From assembly GCF_007990755.1 (NCBI RefSeq), contig NZ_BJXA01000004.1, positions 124,001-188,000 of the forward strand: 64,000 nucleotides of DNA. The letters are read 5' to 3'. The DNA comes from Nocardia ninae NBRC 108245 (GTDB lineage Bacteria; Actinomycetota; Actinomycetes; Mycobacteriales; Mycobacteriaceae). The notes under the pieces were generated by a model. The model was not told the origin of the DNA. It did not search any database and saw only the letters and a list, made by a program, of their open reading frames with translations. The position numbers and the translations under genes were made by a program. Positions 26,436 to 34,750 of the stretch are shown here, in pieces (positions within the stretch are counted from its first letter, which is position 1; each line of letters begins with the position of its first letter).

Positions 26436-28565
26436 ATGGCGTGGGATGCCGGGAGCGGTTCTGATCCTGGCGGACCGCACGCCGAACTGGCCGGGAAATG
26501 GGCGGCCGCACTCGGTGGCGGGCCGCGCAATCACGTCGTGCCCATGAGCTCGGCGGAAACCCGTACCCTGCTGACCACGCTGGCCAAGGAATTCGTCGAC
26601 ATCGCGGCGAATCAGGGACCCACCGATCGAGTCGCCGGACTCGGCGGTGAGCTCGCCCGCTCGCATTTCGTCGGTGACGAGGTGCTCGGTCGCAGTCTCG
26701 CCGTACTGAATACCTACCTCGTCGACGAAGGCGCGATCGCCGTAGATCGAGCCGCCGAGTTGCTGGCCGCCTTTGCCACCGGTTATCTGCGCGCCTTCCG
26801 CTCCTGGCTGCTCGCCGAGCAGGAAAGCGTCCGGGCCGCCGACATCACCGCCCGCCGGCTGGTCGAGCAGCAACTACGTGCCAGCGAGGCGCGGCTGCGC
26901 GCGGTGTTCTCCCAGGCCGGGATCGGCACCGGGCTTTCGGACATGACCGGCCGGATCATCGAGGTCAACAACGCCTTCGCGGGCATGCTCGGCTACCAGC
27001 CCGAGGAGATGTGCCGGCTGTCGGTCACCGATCTGACCCACCCCGACGACGGTCCCGAGATGTGGCAGAAGTACGCCGGGGTGCTCTCGGGCAAGTACGA
27101 CAACGTGCAGTTGGAGAAGGCCTACCGGCACCGCGACGGCGGCACGGTGTGGACCCACATCAACGTCTCGCTCATCCGCGACGAACACGGCAAGCCGCAG
27201 TACACGCTGGTGCTGGTGGAGGACGTGTCCGAGCGCCGCGCGCTGCGCGAACGGTTGCACTACCGGGCCCATCACGATCAACTGACCGGTCTGCCGAACC
27301 GGTCCCGCTTCTTCGACGCGCTCACCGCGGCCTACGCCGACAGTGTTCGGGTCGGGCTCTGCTACATCGATCTCGATCACTTCAAAACCGTCAACGACAC
27401 CTTCGGTCACACGGTCGGTGACGAATTGCTCGCGCAGGTCGCCGCCCGGCTCAACGCGTGCGTCAACCGCTCCGATCAGCTCGTCGCGCGCATGGGCGGC
27501 GACGAATTCGTCGTGCTCATCCCGCATTCCACCGGTGTCGAGGAAGCGGCGGGGGTGGCCAGGACGGTGTTGCACGCGCTGGCGCAACCGTTCTATGTCC
27601 ATGAGCATCAGCTGACCGTCACCGCGAGCATCGGCGTGATGGAGGAACGCGCCGACCGGATGTCGGCCACCGACTTCCTGAAGGCGGCCGACACCAGCAT
27701 GTACTGGGCCAAGGCCGCGGGCCGCGGGCGGTACGCGATCTTCGACGCCGATCGCGGTCGTCGCGAACACACCAGCGCCGAACTGTCGGCGGCCATGCCG
27801 TCGGCGCTCCGGGACGGCGAGTTCTACCTCGACTATCAGCCGATCGTCTCGTTGGCCAGCGGGCAGACCGTGGCGGTCGAGGCGTTGGTGCGCTGGCGGC
27901 ACCCGGATCTCGGCATTCTCAGCCCGGCCCGGTTCGTCGACCTCGCCGAGGACAACGGGCACATCGGCGCGCTCGGCTCCGTGGTGCTGGAGACGGCCTG
28001 CCGGGCCAGCCGCGAGTGGCACGATCGCTATCCGCAGACGCCGACGGTCAGCGTCAACGTGTCCGCCGCCGAAGTCGCCGATCCCGCCTGGCTGGACCAC
28101 GTCCAACAGGTCATCGCGGAGACCGGGATGGACGCGAGCCTGCTGCAACTGGAGCTGACCGAGCGGGCGTTCATGCAGACCACCGGACGGCCGCTGCGCG
28201 CGCTGCACACCCTGGCCGACGCCGGTGTCCGCATCGCCATCGACGACTTCGGCACCGGCTACTCCAATCTGGCCTACCTCGGCCAACTCCCGCTGCACGT
28301 GGTCAAACTCGCCGGGCCGTTCATCCAACGCATCCGCACGCCGGACACCGCGAGCCCCACCGACCTATTGCTCCTCGAGACGATCATCGATCTCACGCAC
28401 GCCCTCGGCTTCACCGTCACCGCCGAGTGCGTCGAAACCCGCCACCAGGCCGACCAATTACGCGACCTCGGCTGTGACACCGCCCAGGGCTGGCACTTCC
28501 ACTATCCGATGCCCGCCGAGCAGGTGACGACGCTGCTGAGCATGTCCGATCTCCGGCTGAGCTGA
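26436..28565 (+). CDS. PAS-GGDEF-EAL cyclic-di-GMP turnover protein
   Basis: A 709-residue cytoplasmic protein. An N-terminal helical sensor region (1-140) is followed by a PAS domain (RLRAVFSQAGIGTGL ... VLVEDVSERRALRERL, about 150-272), a GGDEF domain (MGGDEFVVL near 355) and an EAL domain (VEALVRWRHPD, SVNVSAAE, LELTERAF, DDFGTGYSNL, AECVET). GGDEF and the main EAL metal residues are intact, so both synthesis and hydrolysis are possible; I see no canonical RxxD inhibition site, and the usual KID motif reads KLA. ATG at 26436 is chosen as the first start after the divergent promoter region. Confidence 0.92.
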   Translation: MAWDAGSGSDPGGPHAELAGKWAAALGGGPRNHVVPMSSAETRTLLTTLAKEFVDIAANQGPTDRVAGLGGELARSHFVGDEVLGRSLAVLNTYLVDEGAIAVDRAAELLAAFATGYLRAFRSWLLAEQESVRAADITARRLVEQQLRASEARLRAVFSQAGIGTGLSDMTGRIIEVNNAFAGMLGYQPEEMCRLSVTDLTHPDDGPEMWQKYAGVLSGKYDNVQLEKAYRHRDGGTVWTHINVSLIRDEHGKPQYTLVLVEDVSERRALRERLHYRAHHDQLTGLPNRSRFFDALTAAYADSVRVGLCYIDLDHFKTVNDTFGHTVGDELLAQVAARLNACVNRSDQLVARMGGDEFVVLIPHSTGVEEAAGVARTVLHALAQPFYVHEHQLTVTASIGVMEERADRMSATDFLKAADTSMYWAKAAGRGRYAIFDADRGRREHTSAELSAAMPSALRDGEFYLDYQPIVSLASGQTVAVEALVRWRHPDLGILSPARFVDLAEDNGHIGALGSVVLETACRASREWHDRYPQTPTVSVNVSAAEVADPAWLDHVQQVIAETGMDASLLQLELTERAFMQTTGRPLRALHTLADAGVRIAIDDFGTGYSNLAYLGQLPLHVVKLAGPFIQRIRTPDTASPTDLLLLETIIDLTHALGFTVTAECVETRHQADQLRDLGCDTAQGWHFHYPMPAEQVTTLLSMSDLRLS

Positions 28566-28586
28566 AACGCCCACTGCCACAAGAAT

Positions 28587-30017
28587 TCACACCTGGGCAG
28601 CGGTGTGCACGGTGCCGGTCGGATAGATCATCCGGTCCGGTGGGTTGCTGGTGCGGCGGGCGAGCGGGTAGTAGATGGCGGCGGTGAACACGATGCCGAC
28701 GATCCAGGAAATGTCCGCGCCGAGCATTTCGGTGACCGGGCCGGTGTAGAGCTGCTGGGCCAGGAAGGGGATCTGGGCCAGCACGCCGAGGGTGTAGCAG
28801 GCCAGTGCGGTGCTGTTCCAGCGGCCGTATCGGCCGTCGGGGTCGTAGAGCGCGGGGATGTCGATGCGTTCGCGGGAGATCAGGTAGTAGTCGATCAGGT
28901 TGATCGCGCTCCACGGGGTGAACACCATCAGCAGGGTGAGCACGAAATTCTTGAAGTTGCCGAGGAAGTCGGCGCTGGCCCCGATCGCGACGAGCATCGA
29001 CACGGCGGTGAAGCCGACGATGTAGGCGGCCCGTGCGAACGGCGTGGTGCGTGACTGACCGTTGAAGGCGGTCACCGAGGTCAGGATCGACATGAACCCG
29101 CCGTAGGCGTTGAGACAGTTCACCGTCAGCTTGCCGACCACGATCACCAGGTAGATCAGCAGCGCGAGCACGGCGGGCCCGGCCAGGTCGCCGATGAAGC
29201 CGACCTGGTTGCCCAGGAACGCCTTTCCCGCCACCGCAGCGACCAGCGCGCCGAAGGTCATCGACCACTGGGAGCCGAGCACGGTGCCCGCGAAGGTCGC
29301 CAGGAAGGTGGTCCGGTCGCTGGTCGAGCGCGGCAGGTAGCGCGAGTAGTCGGCCACGTAGGGCCCGAAGGTCAGTTGCCAGCCCGCGCCGAGCGAGATG
29401 GCGAGCACGAACGTCGCCATCTCGAACGGCTTTACGCCGACGTAGCTGCTCACGTCGTATTCAGTGAACAACCGGACGGCGAGGTAGCTGAAACCGACCA
29501 CGCCCACCACCGTGGCGATCCGCCCGACCACGTGGATCAGCCGATAGCCGGTCACCGCCACCACCGCGGTGAGCGCGCCGAAGACGAGGATGCCGACCGT
29601 CGCGTTGTCGATGTGCAGGATCTTGTTCACCGCCTGACCGGCCAGCACCGTGCCGGTCGCGGCGAACCCGAGATACATCACGATGACGAGCAGCAGCGGC
29701 AGCACCGCCCCGAACACCCCGAATTGCGCTCGGCTGGAGATCATTTGGGGCAGCCCGAGCCGCGGACCCTGCGCCGAGTGCAGAGCCATCACGACGCCGC
29801 CGAGGATGTTGCCGATCAGCAGGCCGACGATCGCCCACAGCGCGTCGGCGCCGAACACCACCGCCAGCGCACCGTCGACGATCGCGGTGATCTGCATGTT
29901 CGCCCCGAACCAGAGAGTGAACTGGTTGACGGGCGTGCCGTGCCGTTCGGCGTCGGGGATCACCTCGATGGTGCGGCGCTCGATCGATGCGCCCGCGTCG
30001 AGTTGCTCGTGCGCCAT
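28587..30017 (-). CDS. NCS1-family cytosine/purine permease
   Basis: A 476-residue protein with about 12 membrane helices. The N-terminus (NQFTLWFGANMQITAIVDGAL) and LGLPQMISSRAQFGVFGAVLP are hallmarks of NCS1 permeases that import cytosine, purines, hydantoins or vitamins with protons or sodium. ATG at 30017 has GGAGGGC upstream; a start six codons earlier is possible. A hairpin lies in the leader region. No catabolic gene is next to it, so the substrate is open. Confidence 0.9.
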   Translation of the reverse strand: MAHEQLDAGASIERRTIEVIPDAERHGTPVNQFTLWFGANMQITAIVDGALAVVFGADALWAIVGLLIGNILGGVVMALHSAQGPRLGLPQMISSRAQFGVFGAVLPLLLVIVMYLGFAATGTVLAGQAVNKILHIDNATVGILVFGALTAVVAVTGYRLIHVVGRIATVVGVVGFSYLAVRLFTEYDVSSYVGVKPFEMATFVLAISLGAGWQLTFGPYVADYSRYLPRSTSDRTTFLATFAGTVLGSQWSMTFGALVAAVAGKAFLGNQVGFIGDLAGPAVLALLIYLVIVVGKLTVNCLNAYGGFMSILTSVTAFNGQSRTTPFARAAYIVGFTAVSMLVAIGASADFLGNFKNFVLTLLMVFTPWSAINLIDYYLISRERIDIPALYDPDGRYGRWNSTALACYTLGVLAQIPFLAQQLYTGPVTEMLGADISWIVGIVFTAAIYYPLARRTSNPPDRMIYPTGTVHTAAQV

Positions 30018-30101
30018 GGGCCCGCCCTCCGTCATCCGGGAACAGCTGGAAACGCGGGAAAGCCCGGCGAGCTGTCACTGCGTCCGAGTATCGCGCACAC
30101 T

Positions 30102-30137
30102 GGTCGGTCTCGTACTTCTTTGCACCACAGACCGACC
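30102..30137 (-). promoter_or_regulatory. hairpin between the narI-like gene and permease
   Basis: GGTCGGTCT (30102-30110) and AGACCGACC (30129-30137) form a perfect 9-bp stem with an 18-nt loop. It begins 13 nt after the narI-like stop codon and about 85 nt before the permease start, so it may be a terminator for the former or a leader structure of the latter. Confidence 0.5.
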
Positions 30138-30149
30138 GGGCGCAGTCCG

Positions 30150-30827
30150 CTACGGCGTAGACAGTTCGCGAGGCCGACCGGTCGGCGGTTCGGATCGAAT
30201 GCGCCGGATCAGCCAGTAGACCGGCTCCGCGAGAATGCTCGCCAGACGGGTGTAAGGCCAGATCGCGACGAACAGCATCAGGACCAAACCGCGGGCCTGG
30301 TAGATGAACGGCGCGTGCACCATGGCTTCGGGATTCGGGTGCAGCGTCCACAGCGACCGGAACCAGGTGAACAGGGTTTCGGCGGTGCGATATCCGTTCT
30401 CGGAGGAGTTGGGGTCGAACTTGATCGCCACCCGCGTCAGCAGACCGGCCACCAGCATCGGGAAGGTGATGCTGTCCAACGGGCTGATCACGGGCCGGCC
30501 CGGGCTGCCGATCATATCCGGCACGAACAGCAGCACCGCGCCGACCGTCGCGACCGCGACGGCGCACACCTCGACGGCGACAACGACCACATAGAACGTG
30601 TTGTCGGGGTGCGAGTTCGGCCCGGAGACGAGCAGATCGGTGAGCCTAGCGGCGATCATGCCCGCCATTCCGACGCGAAATGCGGTGCCGCCGATCCGCT
30701 GCGCCCGGTCGGCTTCCGGACCGGTGCTGTACCAGCCGAATCGGTCGTGCCGATATCGCCAGAAATGGCCGATGATGAACGACAGCAGCGCACTGTAGGG
30801 CAGGACAATCCACAGCACCGACATCAT
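30150..30827 (-). CDS. orphan NarI-like membrane protein without haem-ligand histidines
   Basis: A 225-residue five-helix membrane protein that matches the nitrate reductase gamma subunit over its length: GHFWRYRHDRFGW near the start, TWFRSLWTLHPNPEAM and AIWPYTRLASILAEPVYWLIRR near the end. In NarI four histidines bind two b haems (E. coli His56, His66, His187, His205). Here the equivalent positions are Arg51, Arg61, Arg179 and Ser197, with the same spacings of 10 and 18. No narG, narH or narJ lies nearby. It is unlikely to carry haem b and probably has a different role. The frame is intact and well used. Confidence 0.85.
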   Translation of the reverse strand: MMSVLWIVLPYSALLSFIIGHFWRYRHDRFGWYSTGPEADRAQRIGGTAFRVGMAGMIAARLTDLLVSGPNSHPDNTFYVVVVAVEVCAVAVATVGAVLLFVPDMIGSPGRPVISPLDSITFPMLVAGLLTRVAIKFDPNSSENGYRTAETLFTWFRSLWTLHPNPEAMVHAPFIYQARGLVLMLFVAIWPYTRLASILAEPVYWLIRRIRSEPPTGRPRELSTP

Positions 30828-30932
30828 GCCGTCCCCGCCTTCGTCATCGAATCGAGAAATAAAAACTATCCGAGGTACGCACCACCTTCGCAGAGAGCGG
30901 GCTGTCGAACAAGAGCCGGGCGGCCCTCGAGT

Positions 30933-31346
30933 TCAACGGCGATTGTCGTTGGGGCCGAACGGCATCGGGCAATACGGGGACTCCGCGCAGGTGGACAAGT
31001 CGGAGCAGCCCGCGACGAGCGCCGCTTGCAATGTTGTCTTGATCTCGGTCAGCTCGGCGAGTTTCGCGTCCACTTCGGCCAGTTTCGCGGCGGCACGGGT
31101 CGGTAGGTCGGCGCCGGTTCGGGTGCCCTCGAGCAGATCGGCGACCTCCTCGAGCCGGAAACCGAGCCGCTGGGCGGTCTTGATGATGCGCAGCGTCGTC
31201 ACCGTCTCCGGTGGATACATTCGATGGCCGCCCAGCGATCGATCGGGATCGTGCAGCAATCCGCGGCGCTCGTAATAACGCAGGGTCTGCACATTCACTC
31301 CGGCCGCCGCGGCGACCTGCCCCGTTCGTAAAGCCTTGTCATTCAT
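30933..31346 (-). CDS. MerR-family regulator with C-terminal cysteines (metal or thiol sensor)
   Basis: A 137-residue MerR regulator: RTGQVAAAAGVNVQTLRYYERRGLL at 7-31, the dimer helix, then VAGCSDLSTCAESPYCPMPFG with Cys114, Cys120 and Cys126. The cysteine cluster is like those of metal-sensing MerR proteins, although the upstream cysteine of Hg-type MerR is absent. Its ATG at 31346 overlaps the end of the 31339 gene, so both are made from one mRNA and may sense and handle the same compound. Confidence 0.87.
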   Translation of the reverse strand: MNDKALRTGQVAAAAGVNVQTLRYYERRGLLHDPDRSLGGHRMYPPETVTTLRIIKTAQRLGFRLEEVADLLEGTRTGADLPTRAAAKLAEVDAKLAELTEIKTTLQAALVAGCSDLSTCAESPYCPMPFGPNDNRR

Positions 31347-31671
31347 CTATTCGCGCCCTTGCCCGCTCCGTGAGCGCATCGAGGACCTCGACCTGGCTGT
31401 CGGGAACGCCGATCCGCATGACCACATCATCGCCCACCGTGGTGAACGCGAAGTCGAAAAACGAACAGCACTCGGATTCGCGGGCGGCCAGATCCCGGCC
31501 GAGTTCTTCGGCGTCGGAAACAATCAGCAGATCGAGCCGGGTGGGGCGTACCCGGCGCACCTCCCGCACCGATTCCGCGAAGAACCGATCGAACTCCGCG
31601 GTGCGCAAGGGCTGTTCGGCGGTCGGCAACGTGCACGACTCGGCGGCCCAGTTTTCTGAATTATCGATCAT
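31339..31671 (-). CDS. small conserved protein with ECC motif, cotranscribed with merR
   Basis: A 110-residue soluble protein. The adjacent cysteines Cys68-Cys69 in ESECCSFFDFAF, plus Cys13, suggest thiol or metal chemistry. I associate this short family with MerR regulators in actinobacteria but know no proven function. ATG at 31671 begins MIDNSENW; the frame is open a further 13 codons upstream but that stretch contains a likely operator. The stop overlaps the merR start by 8 nt. Confidence 0.65.
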   Translation of the reverse strand: MIDNSENWAAESCTLPTAEQPLRTAEFDRFFAESVREVRRVRPTRLDLLIVSDAEELGRDLAARESECCSFFDFAFTTVGDDVVMRIGVPDSQVEVLDALTERARARIDE

Positions 31672-31688
31672 AAAGCCACGGTAAGTCC

Positions 31689-31700
31689 GTACCACGGTAC
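31689..31700. promoter_or_regulatory. candidate MerR operator
   Basis: GTACC-GT-GGTAC on the minus strand is an inverted repeat with 5-bp arms located 18-29 nt upstream of the first gene of the merR operon, where MerR-type promoters keep their dyad. Confidence 0.4.
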
Positions 31701-31733
31701 CGATTGCCACCCTTGATATCGCGCCCGGACGAG

Positions 31734-32732
31734 TCAGCCCGAAGCGATCGCGGTGATGAGTGTGCGGGACGCGATGGTGCGGGTGGTGATGAGCTGAGTG
31801 AAGGTCTTGGGTTGCTCGCCGGGGTACTGCTGGGTGAGCTTGACCTCCCAGTGCGCCAAGCCGTCATCGCCGTCGCGAGTCCGGGTGATCTGCACGCAGT
31901 AGCGGGTACCGACCGGAATCTGGTTGATGCCGCGCTGGATCTGCTCGGCGGGCGACACGATGGCGTTGTCGGCGACCACCGCGCGCGCCCGGTAGCCGGA
32001 GCGTTCCACGTAGTAGGCGTATTCGAAGGCGAGGATGGCGTCCGGACCGTTGGCGGTGCCGCCGGGGTCGGTGCCGGAGACGGAGTCGGCGGTGCGCTTC
32101 TGCTCGCACCCCTGGGTCGCGATCGCCGCGGGCTGTGCGGGCACCGTTGTCGCTGTGGTGGTGGCGGTTCCGGTGGTACCGCGGGCGGGGATCGTACCGG
32201 TCTCCTCGGCCGCGGGCGTGTCGGTGCCGAACCCGTGCACGGCGGTGTACAGGATCGAGACGACCGCGATCGCGACACCGAGCACGATCAGGACCGCGAG
32301 CACCTTGTTGCCGCCACGCGGCTGCTCGCGACGCCGGGTGGGGTGGCGCAGCGGGACGCCGGGGTGGATGCCGGACCGGTTGATGATCGCGGGCGGCGGA
32401 TTGACGTTGTCCGCCGGGCCTTCGGCGGTGAACTCGTCGACGCGTGTGCGCCGCCGGTCCGGCTCGACCGGCGGTGGCTGCGACGGCTCGACCACCGCGG
32501 GCTGCGGGTCGAGCCAGTGCTCCCAGTCGCCGGTTCGCCGGGGCCGCTCCGGGGTTGGTGGCTCGGACACGGCGACCTCCGGATCTCGGCGACGCACCGG
32601 TGCGCGGCGGCCGGACGGGCGCCGCCGCCGTCGCGCCTTACCGGTGGGTGTGCGCAGCATGGGCAAGCCCATGTCGAACGGATTGCCCTGCCCCTCTTGC
32701 CGACCCGGTGCGTTCGGGTCAGAGGGTGTCAT
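31734..32732 (-). CDS. single-pass membrane protein of a type VII secretion-associated operon
   Basis: A 332-residue protein: a long charged and proline-rich cytoplasmic part (1-140), one membrane helix (NKVLAVLIVLGVAIAVVSILY, about 142-162), a Thr/Ala linker and an extracytoplasmic domain (ILAFEYAYYVERSGYRARAVV, VGTRYCVQITRT) that resembles NTF2-like folds. Two cysteines could form a disulfide. Function unknown. It starts with ATG at 32732 inside the upstream gene (14-nt overlap), so its synthesis is coupled to the other two operon members. Confidence 0.72.
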   Translation of the reverse strand: MTPSDPNAPGRQEGQGNPFDMGLPMLRTPTGKARRRRRPSGRRAPVRRRDPEVAVSEPPTPERPRRTGDWEHWLDPQPAVVEPSQPPPVEPDRRRTRVDEFTAEGPADNVNPPPAIINRSGIHPGVPLRHPTRRREQPRGGNKVLAVLIVLGVAIAVVSILYTAVHGFGTDTPAAEETGTIPARGTTGTATTTATTVPAQPAAIATQGCEQKRTADSVSGTDPGGTANGPDAILAFEYAYYVERSGYRARAVVADNAIVSPAEQIQRGINQIPVGTRYCVQITRTRDGDDGLAHWEVKLTQQYPGEQPKTFTQLITTRTIASRTLITAIASG

Positions 32733-34116
32733 CGTCGTAGTCGCCGAGGACCGGGGTCACGGCGACCGCGGCCGTCGGCACGGTGACGCCGAGCTGGCCG
32801 TCCTTGGGCTTGTGTTCCTGGTCGTCCGGGCGTGGCGGCGGCGGCAACGCCACGCCACCGCCGGTGCCCGGATGGCTCTGCTGATCCGGGTTGCCCGACC
32901 GCGACGGTGCATCCACCGGGGCCTGCGCTTGCGGCGCCGGAGCGGGCGCGGGCCTGGACTCCGGTGCCGGTGGTGGTGGCGCCTCGACCTTCGCCGACGG
33001 CGCGGAGCCGTGCTGCGCGGGCGGGATCACCGTGCCGGGGCCGGTCGGAGATGACGGAGTGGACGGGCGTGCGCCAGCGCCGAAGTCGAACAGCTTCGGC
33101 GAGGCGCTCGAGTTCGGCGTACCGCTCGACTGATCCGCAGCGGTGCTGCCCGGGCGGATCGCCTCCTGCACGGCCTTGTCCGCGCCGGCCGCCACGGTGT
33201 CGATGGCGTGCGTGCCGACCTCGGCGACCTTGTCGACGATGTGCGTGCCGACGCCGGCGATCTTGTCGATGATGTTCGTGCCGATGTCGACGCCCGCGTT
33301 GATGGCGGCGGTACCGAGTTGCACGCCCGCATTGATGAGTTGCTGTTGCAGCTGGAGTTGGGCGGCCAGCGCCGGATCCGCGGGCTGTGTGGTGCCGCCG
33401 ATGCCGGGCGCCACGGCGCCCGGGACGGTGGTGCCGGGGACGAATTGGCTTGTGCCGCCAGGGATGAACTGGCTCGTGGTGCTCGGCTGCGCGGCGGTGA
33501 CGCCGGACGGCTGGGTGACGGTGAGCGGTCCCATCCGGTCCAGTCGCCTGCTGTGGTCGTCCATCTCGGTTTGCGCGACGTTGACCGTGGTGAGCGCGTC
33601 GCGCAGCGCCTGGGTGGCCCGCGCGATCACGGCGTCGGTGTCCGGGGCGGCGGTGGCGTTGCCGAGGATCTGGCGTGCGTCGCGCCGGAAGTCGGCGATG
33701 ATCTGGTCCACCGTCCGCGCGGCGCGGGCGCTGGTGGCGTGCGCGTCGCCGAGCACGCTGAGATACGCCGGTCCCCGGTCGGAGATTTCGCCGATCTCGG
33801 TCTGTGTGGTGCGCAGTGCGGGTACCGCGGCGTCGGCGCCGCGGGAGGTCCACGTCGATTCGAGCGCGTGCAGGCCGTCGCGGTGCGGGCCTTCCACATC
33901 GGCGGCCTGGGTGGAGGCGGCCGACAGCGCGCTCGTCGCGGTCTGATTCGGGGTACCGACACCCGTGCCGAGGCTGGCACGCAACTGGAGCAGCGGGCGC
34001 ACCAGCGCGGCGACGATCGGCGGGTCCACGTTCGGATCCTGGTACGTGGTCACGGGCGCGACGGTATCGGCCGGGGCGGCTTGGGACCGCCTGCGTAGTC
34101 CGGTCAGGCTTCTCAT
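32719..34116 (-). CDS. large Ala/Pro-rich protein with 11-residue repeats, partner of EspC-like protein
   Basis: A 465-residue protein. Residues 30-195 are helical (ALVRPLLQLRASLG, GLHALESTWTSRGADAAVPALRTTQTEIGEISDRGPAYLSVLGDAHATSARAARTVDQIIADF), as in type VII secretion substrates of the EspA/DUF4226 kind. Residues 267-310 hold four 11-residue repeats with consensus [LIV]GTxxI. The C-terminal third is low-complexity Pro/Ala/Ser. There is no signal peptide. ATG at 34116 overlaps the EspC-like stop by four bases (ATGA). It is probably secreted or surface-bound with that partner, which is inference. Confidence 0.7.
   Translation of the reverse strand: MRSLTGLRRRSQAAPADTVAPVTTYQDPNVDPPIVAALVRPLLQLRASLGTGVGTPNQTATSALSAASTQAADVEGPHRDGLHALESTWTSRGADAAVPALRTTQTEIGEISDRGPAYLSVLGDAHATSARAARTVDQIIADFRRDARQILGNATAAPDTDAVIARATQALRDALTTVNVAQTEMDDHSRRLDRMGPLTVTQPSGVTAAQPSTTSQFIPGGTSQFVPGTTVPGAVAPGIGGTTQPADPALAAQLQLQQQLINAGVQLGTAAINAGVDIGTNIIDKIAGVGTHIVDKVAEVGTHAIDTVAAGADKAVQEAIRPGSTAADQSSGTPNSSASPKLFDFGAGARPSTPSSPTGPGTVIPPAQHGSAPSAKVEAPPPPAPESRPAPAPAPQAQAPVDAPSRSGNPDQQSHPGTGGGVALPPPPRPDDQEHKPKDGQLGVTVPTAAVAVTPVLGDYDDDTL
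33187..33318 (-). repeat. four tandem 33-bp units encoding hendecad repeats
   Basis: The units read LGTAAINAGVD, IGTNIIDKIAG, VGTHIVDKVAE and VGTHAIDTVAA in the protein. An 11-residue period fits an amphipathic helix or right-handed coiled coil, as in membrane-surface-binding proteins. Confidence 0.85.
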
Positions 34117-34436
34117 GTCAGCGTCTCCCCGGTCCGGGTGATGGCACCCGCGGTGTCGGTATCGATGCCCTGCATGTCCGAGGTGTAGCCGCGCAGGATC
34201 TGACCGTAGGTGCCGACGAGTTGTCCTGCGGTGGACAGCGCCTGGGCGTGTTCGGATACCGCCGTGGCGAACCGCGCCGCGAAATCTGCGCCGACCAGCC
34301 CCAGGTCGGCGGCCAGCTGGTCTTGATTCACCGCCCCGGAGGCGACCGCGGCCGCCGAGGCCAACTGTTGGGAGACCGCGTCCGCGATCGCGGTGTAAGC
34401 GGCCACCGCCGCCGGATCCAGCTTCAGCGTGTCCAC
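34113..34436 (-). CDS. EspC-like type VII secretion protein (WXG100-like)
   Basis: A 107-residue helical-hairpin protein: LKLDPAAVAAYTAIADAVSQQLASA as helix one, LGLVGADFAARFATAVSEHAQALSTAGQLVGTYGQILRGYTSDMQG as helix two. This is the pattern of the EspC family (PF10824) of ESX substrates. GTG at 34436 is set by GGGAGGGG just upstream, while a frame extending to 34490 has no ribosome binding site. It heads the coupled three-gene operon. No ESX core gene (eccC, eccD, esxAB) lies in the window, so export would depend on a system elsewhere. Confidence 0.8.
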   Translation of the reverse strand: MDTLKLDPAAVAAYTAIADAVSQQLASAAAVASGAVNQDQLAADLGLVGADFAARFATAVSEHAQALSTAGQLVGTYGQILRGYTSDMQGIDTDTAGAITRTGETLT

Positions 34437-34750
34437 CGTTCCCCTCCCGGGTTCCCAGTCTTTCGCTACCGCGACATGATTCGATGACAAGCCTACTGCG
34501 CGACCTGGACACCCTGCGTCCGATCGTCGCTAGTCCGTTCCGCCTGAGTATGGCAACCAACGGGCACGCTGTCATGCGCTGGCGCAGCCGCCGACTCGAC
34601 GGCGCGTCCGAATTCCCGCGCTATGTGCGATTCTTCCGGTGCGGGCGGCGCATCCGGACCTGCGCTGCGGAGTCGGCCGATGCAGCACTTTTACGGAAGA
34701 ATCCGGAAGCTCTTCCACGCTGTCGTCGGCTGGCTTAGGCTTGACTCTTT

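Noticed and set aside
29376-31106. 576-codon plus-strand frame
   Set aside because: Antisense to the permease and narI-like genes.
32719-34575. Longer form of the 465-residue protein starting at 34575
   Set aside because: The extension is antisense-like to the EspC-like gene in another frame; the ATGA overlap at 34116 fits a coupled start.
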